Part shown: positions 57,215 through 64,000 of the stretch, piece after piece
Position numbering within the stretch: position 1 is the stretch's first letter
Layout: every line of letters starts with the position of its first letter
IMG/VR virus record: IMGVR_UViG_3300027714_000008
Coordinates: 1 to 64,000 of that record
Length of the DNA: 64,000 nucleotides
From: a virus
Direction: 5' to 3' (one strand)
Position numbers and translations under genes: made by a program
Notes under the pieces: model-generated
Database searches by the model: none
What the model was told of the DNA's origin: nothing
What the model saw: the letters and a program-made list of their open reading frames with translations, nothing else

Positions 57215-57571
57215 TTACCTTGTAATCGATGCGTTTACGTTAATTCTTCCTTCTAACACTCTTTCAACAATTAACGTAGAAGAGCTATCAAGATACTGTA
57301 TTTCAGCATCGTAAAGGTATCGACCAGGTTTAAGTATTTCAGTTTGAGCATTAGTCAAAGAAAGATTTACAATGCCTGATGTCGCAGGGCTTGTAATCAC
57401 GGCTAAGAAATCGTGGCTATCTGCACTATCAGAATTTATTGATCTTTTTAATTTTGCTTTAGCAGAAAAATTAGTTAAATTCTTAGCAGTATCATCTATT
57501 GAGTTTACTAAGTGTACTTCAATAGCTACGTCAGTACCTTGATCTATTTCAATTTCTTCGTATTGTGCCAT
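57215..57571 (-). CDS. Baseplate/fibre accessory protein (BppU-N-like)
   Basis: The 118-residue protein has IEIDQGTDVAIEVHLVNSID, KLKRSINSDSADS and LKPGRYLYDAEIQYLDSSST, an Ig-like sandwich as in the N-terminal domain of BppU-type receptor-binding adaptors. A late promoter at 57602 precedes it. Confidence 0.65.
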   Translation of the reverse strand: MAQYEEIEIDQGTDVAIEVHLVNSIDDTAKNLTNFSAKAKLKRSINSDSADSHDFLAVITSPATSGIVNLSLTNAQTEILKPGRYLYDAEIQYLDSSSTLIVERVLEGRINVNASITR

Positions 57572-57601
57572 GAATGGTACCTTTACTTGTGTTCTTTACA
57601 T

Positions 57602-57609
57602 TATTTATA
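57602..57609 (-). promoter_or_regulatory. T4-type late promoter
   Basis: TATAAATA lies 31 bases before the gene starting at 57571. It overlaps the stop codon of the upstream glycosyltransferase. Confidence 0.65.
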
Positions 57610-58387
57610 ACAAATATTTCCCCATACCAGAATAAAAAATAGATTCGTGGCAAGAATTAAATACACAAATAGCTTTACTTTCATCATAAAAAACTAATAC
57701 TTTACCGATCACAGCTCCACCAGCTGCTAATGTAGACTCTGTGTCTAATCTAATAAAGTAAGATTTATCTGGATCAATGTGAGGTGTAAGTTTACATCTA
57801 AAATACCAATCATCTTCACTTAAACTACAAAAATTAGCACTAGGAATTTCATAGCTAAAAAATCTATCAATGCCATGATATAGATTAGTATAAAGTTTTA
57901 TTGATTTTACAAACTTATTATATAAGTCTTGATTCTCATTGTTGTACCAAACCATAATTGAAGAATTGTAATAAGGTTTGGTATGTTTCGAAAACTCCTG
58001 AAAATAATCATTAGAATAATCATTTAAACTTTCCTCAAAAACTTGATCTATTAGAGTTAGTTTATTATGTGACGCTTCATCAAATAGATGATCGATATTA
58101 TTTTGTATCACTACATCTAAATCTAAATAAAGATTGACACCATCATAATCATTTTGTTTAAACATGGTAAGTTTCCACCACCAAGCTTTTAAATCGAGTC
58201 GCGTGTCTAATGAAACAATGCTTATTCTTTCGTCAACACCCTCAGAATCTTCTGTATAACAATAAAAGTTAAATGGCAAAGTGATGTTTCTCTCTGCCAT
58301 TCTATAGAGTCTATTTACATGTTCAGCAGTGAACTTGTCACCCCATTTAACACATACTACGTTGTGTTCCAAATCTTTTGTACCCAT
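57605..58387 (-). CDS. GT-A glycosyltransferase-like protein 1
   Basis: The 260-residue product has VVCVKWGDKFTAEHVNRLYR, WWWKLTMF and the DxD metal motif in LYLDLDVVIQNNID, as in family-8-type GT-A enzymes. No membrane span is present. It overlaps the next gene by 31 bases. With two similar genes nearby it may glycosylate virion proteins or host surface sugars. Confidence 0.72.
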   Translation of the reverse strand: MGTKDLEHNVVCVKWGDKFTAEHVNRLYRMAERNITLPFNFYCYTEDSEGVDERISIVSLDTRLDLKAWWWKLTMFKQNDYDGVNLYLDLDVVIQNNIDHLFDEASHNKLTLIDQVFEESLNDYSNDYFQEFSKHTKPYYNSSIMVWYNNENQDLYNKFVKSIKLYTNLYHGIDRFFSYEIPSANFCSLSEDDWYFRCKLTPHIDPDKSYFIRLDTESTLAAGGAVIGKVLVFYDESKAICVFNSCHESIFYSGMGKYLL

Positions 58388-59022
58388 TCTGCTTTGTCCT
58401 CAATCATATTGTCGTCATATATGAAATGTACTAGCTTGATTTGATCGCCAAACTTCTCTTGAGTTATCAAAGGCTTGTTATAGTAATCGTAGTATTTATT
58501 TATTATATCCTTGTTGTTTCTGGACGAACCTTCTGTATGAACACCTAACCATTGGCCTGGGAGTTCCTCTATAAAGTAATTAGAATCAGTAACAAAGTTT
58601 TGTTCGCCCATTCCCATAATACCAATTAATTTTCCATAGTGATTAATCCAGAAATCAGGATTAGAATAAAATTTGTCGTAAACGGCAAGTTGATTATAAC
58701 CAGGATTAATTTTATAAAACCCACCATTATATTTACAACCACTGTTTTTCCACCATCTTGGAAACGCTCCAATATGATTTTCTACAATGTCATAGTTGAA
58801 TAGTTCATCTAGGCTTCCATTAACAATAATATCTATGTCCATAACAATGCAAGGATCTTGGCGTTTAAAAAAAGATATTTTATCCCAATGACCATTAGGG
58901 CAATCAGTCTTTACAATAAAGTTAAAATCGCCAGAATAATTCCTAGCTATGCCATTTTGTAAATTGTCAATATATTTTGAGCTATACTTTTCACCGAAAT
59001 GTGTTACGCATATATCAATCAT
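58357..59022 (-). CDS. GT-A glycosyltransferase-like protein 2
   Basis: The 221-residue protein has THFGEKYSSKYIDNLQNGI at the N terminus and a DxD motif in CIVMDIDIIVNGSLDELF, with GIMGMGEQNFV further on. It shares its build with protein 1 but is quite diverged. It is coupled to the oxygenase-like gene upstream. Confidence 0.7.
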   Translation of the reverse strand: MIDICVTHFGEKYSSKYIDNLQNGIARNYSGDFNFIVKTDCPNGHWDKISFFKRQDPCIVMDIDIIVNGSLDELFNYDIVENHIGAFPRWWKNSGCKYNGGFYKINPGYNQLAVYDKFYSNPDFWINHYGKLIGIMGMGEQNFVTDSNYFIEELPGQWLGVHTEGSSRNNKDIINKYYDYYNKPLITQEKFGDQIKLVHFIYDDNMIEDKAEWVQKIWNTT

Positions 59023-59723
59023 TCAATGCCTATTTCTTCTAGTACGTCTTCCCAAAAGCCTTTACTTGTTTGATCAAATACATAAGACACTGTAAATCTC
59101 CAACAATCAGTAGAAGCCATATGATACACCAAGTTTTCAGGACCATCTTCATATGATCCAAAGTAAAAGGCTTTAGCTTGCCAACCCACTTTATCTTTTA
59201 CTAAAACTTCTTCACCAGTTTTAGGATCTACATGTTTCCAATACCCATCACCAGTTTCAGACCAAGTTAAAACTATATTGTAACTTGGTGCGTTTGCATT
59301 ATTATGCCAACCAATGTAGCCACCAGGAGGGTACACAGCCGCCAAAGCATTAGATCTAGTGCTTAAAATAGAAGACAACTTTTTATTAAGCCTTATGTAG
59401 TTGTCATTAAAGTATTTCTCTTTGATTTTATCATCGTCTGTCCTTGGAGTTCTATCCCAATAATCAGATGTTTTTACTTGCTTAAATGTATACCCATAAA
59501 GACATTCAGGATAACCATCGTGGTCTTTATAATCAGCCATGATTTTCTTTTTGTATGCGTCACTTATATTTTCTTCACGTTTGTTTTTTTCGTTGTTTGC
59601 ATTTATAAGATAAGCATGTTTTTTAAAAGATTCTAAATCGTTATACCAAAGGTCTTTAAACTCATTGAGTGTATCAAGAACTTCGTTATTAACAATGTTA
59701 ACACTTGTCATAGTCTTTGTCAT
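59019..59723 (-). CDS. 2OG-Fe(II) oxygenase-like protein (paralogue 2)
   Basis: The 234-residue protein has GGYIGWHNNANAPSYNIVL, TWSETGDGYWKHVD, DKVGWQAKAFYFG and LVYHMASTDCWRFTVSY. These match, in order, the motifs of the protein at 14842-15513, including H-x-N in place of H-x-D. The copy sits within a glycosyltransferase cassette, suggesting hydroxylation before glycosylation. That link is inference. Confidence 0.7.
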   Translation of the reverse strand: MTKTMTSVNIVNNEVLDTLNEFKDLWYNDLESFKKHAYLINANNEKNKREENISDAYKKKIMADYKDHDGYPECLYGYTFKQVKTSDYWDRTPRTDDDKIKEKYFNDNYIRLNKKLSSILSTRSNALAAVYPPGGYIGWHNNANAPSYNIVLTWSETGDGYWKHVDPKTGEEVLVKDKVGWQAKAFYFGSYEDGPENLVYHMASTDCWRFTVSYVFDQTSKGFWEDVLEEIGIE

Positions 59724-59726
59724 TCT

Positions 59727-60470
59727 TCAATACCGATCATATTTTTCTATTAAACCGCTGTAGTGTTGGATTATAACACCTTTCTCTGGCTTTGTAAACC
59801 CTTTAATTTCATACGTCATATACCAATTCCATCTCTCACCATCTTCAAAGGAACCTACTTTAAGATCTTTATAATAAGGGTGTTCCTCTGTTAAAAACCA
59901 TAAAGTGAATTGATCGAATTGACGTAATACTTCTGGATGCAAATCAAAATCTTGTTTACCATCTTTATATGCAGGCCACCAATTTCCAGCAAATTGATTG
60001 CGGTAATATTCGTTCCACATTTTCATAAAACTTTGAACTATAGGTTTTCTAATATCATAAAGAACTATGCCACCACAAAGTTTCATTTCTCCACCACGCC
60101 ACTTACGAATTGCAAACAAAGAATCTTTGTCCACAGGCAAATCAACAAAGGCTATGTCGTTTCCTTTAAGTTGATCAAATGCAAACTCAATATCTTCATG
60201 TATGATTTCTACGTCAGCGTCAACATACATTGTAATATCAAAAGGAGTCTTATCTAAAGCCCATAGCTTTTCTCTTACATGGTCACCGCAATATATTAAG
60301 TGGTCCGCAATAGATTCGCGCCCATCACAGAAAGCTTCCTCTGTAACAAGACAAACTTTAGCGTCTGGATAGTTATCTCTAATAGAATTTATTGCGTTTA
60401 TAGCTAAATCAAAAAACCTAGGTTTAGTAGATGCTACAAGTAAAAACCCTTTAGTCGGTTCCGTTTTCAT
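59727..60470 (-). CDS. GT-A glycosyltransferase-like protein 3
   Basis: The 247-residue protein starts MKTEPTKGFLLVASTKPRFF, has SIRDNYPDAKVCLVTEE and a DxD motif in ITMYVDADVEIIHEDIEF, and KLCGGIVLYDIRKP. This is a cytosolic GT-A fold. It overlaps the gene upstream by 20 bases. Confidence 0.7.
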   Translation of the reverse strand: MKTEPTKGFLLVASTKPRFFDLAINAINSIRDNYPDAKVCLVTEEAFCDGRESIADHLIYCGDHVREKLWALDKTPFDITMYVDADVEIIHEDIEFAFDQLKGNDIAFVDLPVDKDSLFAIRKWRGGEMKLCGGIVLYDIRKPIVQSFMKMWNEYYRNQFAGNWWPAYKDGKQDFDLHPEVLRQFDQFTLWFLTEEHPYYKDLKVGSFEDGERWNWYMTYEIKGFTKPEKGVIIQHYSGLIEKYDRY

Positions 60471-60909
60471 TATTTAATACTTCCATCACAATCATCATAC
60501 AATATACATTAACTTCAACGACGTTTTGAGCTTTTCTTAATTTAGATTTTAAAACTCTATTAGTAGAATTTTTAATAGCGTCTATCTCGAAAGCAGAAAT
60601 CTTAGCTTCAAATAGTTGTTGAAGGTCTTTTGCTCTTGCTCTTTCTAATCTTGCTTGTTCTGCTTCAGTGCGTTCAACTAATTTCTTTTCGTTACGTTCG
60701 TTAGTGTTGGCAGTGATTGCTTCAAAAGTTATAGCATCAAGAACTTCTTTAAAGTCTGGATTTTCATTTCCATCAACATCAAATTTATTTACAGTAAGTT
60801 GTTGAGTAGTAGAATTTTCATTCTCATCGACAATCGTTAAAATTGTTGTTATTCTATTTTGATCATAACTTTCCCAAAAGGACTTTTTATCCCAAGTGCG
60901 ATTATTCAT
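60451..60909 (-). CDS. Unknown protein, possible fibre assembly factor
   Basis: GGAG before the ATG at 60909 favours this start over 60921. The 152-residue product has a beta-rich N half and a long charged helix (EKKLVERTEAEQARLERARA). That build resembles small tail assembly factors. No family is named. Confidence 0.6.
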   Translation of the reverse strand: MNNRTWDKKSFWESYDQNRITTILTIVDENENSTTQQLTVNKFDVDGNENPDFKEVLDAITFEAITANTNERNEKKLVERTEAEQARLERARAKDLQQLFEAKISAFEIDAIKNSTNRVLKSKLRKAQNVVEVNVYCMMIVMEVLNNENGTD

Positions 60910-60957
60910 AGTATTCTCCATTACTTTTAATTATATATATCAGTTATTATAACACAT

Positions 60958-62163
60958 TTAAGCTTTACGTACATACAAAGTATATGTTTCAATTGTACCA
61001 ACGCCAGAACCAATAGTTTCGCCTGCATAGTTACCAGTATAAGCACCAGTGTAGTTGCCAACGTAGTTACCAGTATAAGCACCAGTGTAGTTGCCAACAT
61101 AGTTACCAGTATAAGCACCAGTGTAGTTACCAACATAGTTACCAGTAAACGTTGCCGCACCTAAGAAGTTTGCCACATACTGGAATTGTTGACCACCGCC
61201 TTCATAATAAATAACTGTACGCACTCTTTGAAAGTTTGCACCATTTGGATTTACATAACCTGCTGAGTAAGTACCAGCATAAGTACCAGAATAATCTGCT
61301 GAGTAAGTAGCTGAGTAAGTACCAGAATAATCTGCTGAGTAGGTACCAGCATAAGTCCCAGAATAATCTGCTGAGTAGGTTACATCTGAAGTTGTTTTCT
61401 TTGTATCTGTTGCTGTACCTTGTGCTTGCCAAGTTCCAGTTGCAGATGGTACACCATTAGCAGATGATCTTAATTGATATGCACCAACATTATTTGCCGC
61501 CGCCATTGTGTACTTTCGTAACCAAGTACCGAATGTATGTTTAATTTCTGCATCGTCCATTTCTTGTAGACCATCGAAGCTTGAATCGTCATTTTTTATC
61601 TTGACAGGACGAACTGCTGTAGGAGCCGTCATTGTTTGACGTTGCCAAATACTATGTGTGATTGTGCTACCATTTGATGCTTGTGTGTCAGTAAAGACGT
61701 CTGCCAAATGTTCGTCGTAATCTGAACCAGGAGTAGACGAGGCTAACTTGTAAGTGCCTGGATAATTGCCTGCGAATACCACAGCAGACAAACGAGCTAA
61801 AAGCGTATTCATATTTGCATCTGTGAATTCATCTGTTGCGGTGTTATCATCATCCCACGTTATAGGTCTGTGAAAATCGCCACCATTAGTTGCTACAGAA
61901 CCAGACTTTTGAAATAGAACTGTATTAGTTGTACCTGTACTGATACCAGAACCTGGATGTGTGCCAATTGCTTGGTTGAAGAATGTGTTTGAGTACGTTC
62001 CTATATTAGTAGAACTTGAATTAGATGTTGTTAAAGCGGCTACAGCAGTTTGAGCTTGTGCGGCAAGATGTAATCCAGCTTGATACGAAAGATATGCTTC
62101 CTCAGTCGTGGTCATCTCTTTCAAGTTACCATTGGTATCACTTAATTTAATTGGGACACTCAT
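60958..62163 (-). CDS. Tail fibre protein with YTGNYVG repeats
   Basis: The 401-residue protein has an N-terminal half with MSVPIKLSDTNGNLKEMTTT and ends in a repetitive region. Two repeat types occur: Y-S-A-D-Y-S-G-T-Y blocks (about 270-300) and a 12-residue G-N-Y-T-G-A-Y-T-G-N-Y-V unit (about 340-388). Tyrosine every third or fourth residue suggests a beta-solenoid or stacked fibre. It is probably a receptor-facing fibre. It precedes the glycosyltransferase cassette. Confidence 0.75.
   Translation of the reverse strand: MSVPIKLSDTNGNLKEMTTTEEAYLSYQAGLHLAAQAQTAVAALTTSNSSSTNIGTYSNTFFNQAIGTHPGSGISTGTTNTVLFQKSGSVATNGGDFHRPITWDDDNTATDEFTDANMNTLLARLSAVVFAGNYPGTYKLASSTPGSDYDEHLADVFTDTQASNGSTITHSIWQRQTMTAPTAVRPVKIKNDDSSFDGLQEMDDAEIKHTFGTWLRKYTMAAANNVGAYQLRSSANGVPSATGTWQAQGTATDTKKTTSDVTYSADYSGTYAGTYSADYSGTYSATYSADYSGTYAGTYSAGYVNPNGANFQRVRTVIYYEGGGQQFQYVANFLGAATFTGNYVGNYTGAYTGNYVGNYTGAYTGNYVGNYTGAYTGNYAGETIGSGVGTIETYTLYVRKA
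61030..61146 (-). repeat. 36-base tandem repeats in a fibre gene
   Basis: Three and a bit copies of a 36-base unit encode G-N-Y-T-G-A-Y-T-G-N-Y-V. Copies are nearly identical at the DNA level. Confidence 0.85.
61262..61378 (-). repeat. Tyrosine-rich tandem repeats in a fibre gene
   Basis: Repeats encode Y-S-A-D-Y-S-G-T-Y with A/G-T variants. They are in frame and distinct from the 36-base set. Confidence 0.75.
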
Positions 62164-62173
62164 CTTTTATTCC

Positions 62174-62494
62174 TTATGTGTTCAGTAAAGTACCAGCTGC
62201 GTTATACACATTTGGTAATCGTCTATTCAACTCATTAACAGAGCTTACCAGCGATGTTTTGTTTGTAGTAGTCAAAGATGCCAATGAAAGAACTCCACCA
62301 CTATCACCATAAAAATTAGTCCTTAATGATAATACATCACTATCAACATCTGAGTGGACTTTATTAACAGCAACAACAAGTGATGTTGCAGAGTCCGTCA
62401 AAGATGTAAGATCACCTTGCAATATTCCAAGTTGATTTGTTTTATCTCTCCAACTAGCAATTGTAGTTGAAAGATCAACGTTGATTAATGACAT
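62174..62494 (-). CDS. Small fibre-associated structural protein
   Basis: The 106-residue product is S/T/L-rich and ends RRLPNVYNAAGTLLN-T. The VYNAAG-LLN tail is shared with the giant fibre protein at 51129-55007. It lies at the head of the fibre gene set. Confidence 0.65.
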   Translation of the reverse strand: MSLINVDLSTTIASWRDKTNQLGILQGDLTSLTDSATSLVVAVNKVHSDVDSDVLSLRTNFYGDSGGVLSLASLTTTNKTSLVSSVNELNRRLPNVYNAAGTLLNT

Positions 62495-62495
62495 G

Positions 62496-62711
62496 TCATA
62501 ACTTCTCTATAATCTGGCTTAACATCATTTTAATATCTTTTACATCACTTTTAAGCTGGTTAATTTCTTCCCTTTCAGCCGCCTTAGTCTCTCTTTGGTT
62601 TACCCTGAGGTTCTTAATGCGATTGATCTCAGTGCTATTTATATTAATTATAGCACCTGTATTTTTATCTCTTGCTAATCCGCTATGACCTTCTACCTTC
62701 ACTAAATCCAT
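62496..62711 (-). CDS. Small coiled-coil protein, conserved in marine myoviruses
   Basis: The 71-residue product starts MDLVKVEGHSGLARDKNTGA, a pattern I recall from cyanomyovirus structural clusters, and ends in a coiled coil (EINQLKSDVKDIKMMLSQ). Function is unknown. Confidence 0.7.
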   Translation of the reverse strand: MDLVKVEGHSGLARDKNTGAIININSTEINRIKNLRVNQRETKAAEREEINQLKSDVKDIKMMLSQIIEKL

Positions 62712-64000
62712 TATGTGCCTAATGCAATAGTTCTTAACGCTTTAAATCTAGGTACGTCTGTTGACGATGTTGAACGCATTACTATTTTAATTTGGTAAGT
62801 AGTAAATGGTGCAAGGTCTCCTTGATATGTTCCACCTATGACATATTTATACTCTCTGAATACGTTATAATTTGTATCAATAGGAAGCGTATTATGATTT
62901 GAATCAGGTTCTACTTTTGATGCCTCTATCCAAGCAGTGTCTTCAATGCTTACGTCACCACCAGCATCTAACACTTTATAGAAAAGATCAAAGTCTGTAC
63001 CCTGAGGTCTATTGACATCAACAAGGACTTTAATACCAGTTGCAGGTTCAGCTAATAAAACAGGTATTGATATGTGTTTAGCCAAGGTAGATCCAAAGTT
63101 TGCAACTGTCTCAGCTACATAGCTTAATGGGACGTTAAATCCAGTTGTTGCCGCTGAATCTGGATTATCAATAATGTTGTGGACTGATATAACAGAAGCT
63201 CTTTGTAAGTCTACAGAAGGAGCCGCATATGAACTTGTTGTCACTAACTCCAAATCAATAGTATAAGAAGACCTAGTAAGGGCTGTGTCTCTAACAGCAG
63301 TCGCAATAACAGCTGGAGAATTTAAGAACGTATCCATTTTGTTTGCTGTTGCGTGTTTAGGTAAAGTCCCATAAGCAGTTTCACCACCACCAAAAGATTT
63401 AGAAGTTGTTAGACCAGCTACCATGCGATGATTTGTGCCATTTGGTTGAAGTATTTCAATATTAGGCTTAAAGCTATCTATGATATATTGTTGTGTAGCA
63501 AGGATGCTATTACCACCACCGAATATAGCTGAGTCTGCCGAACTGTCCATTTCAAATTTATAGCCAGTACCATCAATGTGAGTAACAGCTCTTGATCCTA
63601 AGATACTTGCACCTAAAACACCATTGATGCTAGTAGCAGAATCTAACCCACTTGAGTCAGAAGATATATGTACGACGTCATTTACTTGAAAGCCGTGGTT
63701 AGGATGTGCAACAGTAACAGTTGCATCACTTGCCGCAAATAGAAACGGATTACTTGTTAATGATTTTACAGGTGGCGGAGCCGCATTAAATCTTACTAAT
63801 GCGTTAGTGCCTGTGAAGTTGGCTCTATATACTTTAAAAGTTAAATCACGAGTCTGATCCGCTTCAAATACTCTACCATTAGCAGACTTAAAGAATATGC
63901 CTGCGTATGGATCTGTTTGAAGTCTTTCTGTTGTTGAACCTAGTTTGAAGTCACCTAACTTAGCAGTCCACACTTGATATGCATTACCAAGAGCATTTGA
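62711..64000 (-). CDS. C-terminal part of a large virion structural protein
   Basis: The frame stays open to the right end of the window, so only the last 429 or so residues are seen. The visible part has NAYQVWTAKLGDFKLGSTTE and GRVFEADQTRDLTFKVYRAN, known from large structural proteins of marine T4-like phages. It ends FKALRTIALGT. A baseplate or fibre place is likely. Confidence 0.8.
   Translation of the reverse strand, partial: SNALGNAYQVWTAKLGDFKLGSTTERLQTDPYAGIFFKSANGRVFEADQTRDLTFKVYRANFTGTNALVRFNAAPPPVKSLTSNPFLFAASDATVTVAHPNHGFQVNDVVHISSDSSGLDSATSINGVLGASILGSRAVTHIDGTGYKFEMDSSADSAIFGGGNSILATQQYIIDSFKPNIEILQPNGTNHRMVAGLTTSKSFGGGETAYGTLPKHATANKMDTFLNSPAVIATAVRDTALTRSSYTIDLELVTTSSYAAPSVDLQRASVISVHNIIDNPDSAATTGFNVPLSYVAETVANFGSTLAKHISIPVLLAEPATGIKVLVDVNRPQGTDFDLFYKVLDAGGDVSIEDTAWIEASKVEPDSNHNTLPIDTNYNVFREYKYVIGGTYQGDLAPFTTYQIKIVMRSTSSTDVPRFKALRTIALGT

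Noticed and set aside
61030-61146. Direct repeats that could suggest a CRISPR array
   Set aside because: The repeats are in frame, have no unique spacers and encode a 12-residue protein unit inside a fibre gene.
1-64000. Search by eye for tRNA genes, integrase, attachment sites and photosynthesis genes
   Set aside because: No cloverleaf-like sequence was found in the few intergenic gaps and no integrase or photosystem protein was seen, so neither lysogeny nor a cyanophage label is supported by this window.

Overview
The window is a 64-kb piece of a strictly lytic, T4-like (Straboviridae-like) marine myovirus genome. It is AT-rich and packed with genes, with overlapping start and stop codons almost throughout. 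The T4 core set is clear: gp13 to gp23, gp41, gp43, gp44, gp45, gp46, gp47, gp55, gp62, gp67, UvsX, UvsY, UvsW and RegA. No photosynthesis gene, integrase or tRNA was seen. Together with the base composition, this fits a phage of a streamlined heterotroph (SAR11 or Methylophilales type) better than a cyanophage. That host guess is inference.

Layout. (1) 1-8416, mostly + strand: a late-type divergent promoter (652-677) precedes one tightly overlapped operon. It holds two paralogous single-span membrane proteins, CsgF, the lipoprotein pore CsgG, a curlin-repeat protein, a FecR-domain protein, a second curlin-repeat protein, a CHASE2-adenylate cyclase, a class-3 lipase, a thermonuclease-like protein and two small membrane proteins. 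(2) 8438-14838: many small unknown genes under strong TTGACA-N17-TATAAA promoters, plus an amidinotransferase and a SleB-type cell-wall hydrolase. (3) 14842-36447, - strand: nucleotide metabolism, replication, recombination and late-sigma genes. Among them are ThyX, a Mom-like DNA modification enzyme, Hsp20, a UDP-glucose-dehydrogenase-like enzyme, a cytidylyltransferase and an AEP-like primase candidate. Their promoters form a regular TTTACA/TTGACA-N17-TAtaaT series. (4) 36464-38150: a tail-tube-like protein, a small + strand operon and convergent terminators. (5) 38158-64000, - strand: capsid, portal, tail, packaging, neck and fibre genes. A QueC-like PP-loop enzyme sits between gp17 and gp18, and a cassette of three glycosyltransferases and one 2OG-oxygenase-like protein sits within the fibre genes. 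T4-type TATAAATA late promoters precede several of these genes.

The standout system is the virus-encoded curli-type secretion cassette (csgF, csgG and two curlin-like substrates). It is fused in one late-promoter operon with holin-like proteins and a FecR/CHASE2-cyclase pair. CsgG and CsgF are recognised by sequence memory over most of their length. The three residues that line the E. coli CsgG constriction are all replaced by smaller ones (A65, S69, L70 in the phage protein). The likely jobs are export of amyloid-like fibres late in infection, or a repurposed outer-membrane pore for lysis. Neither can be decided from sequence alone.
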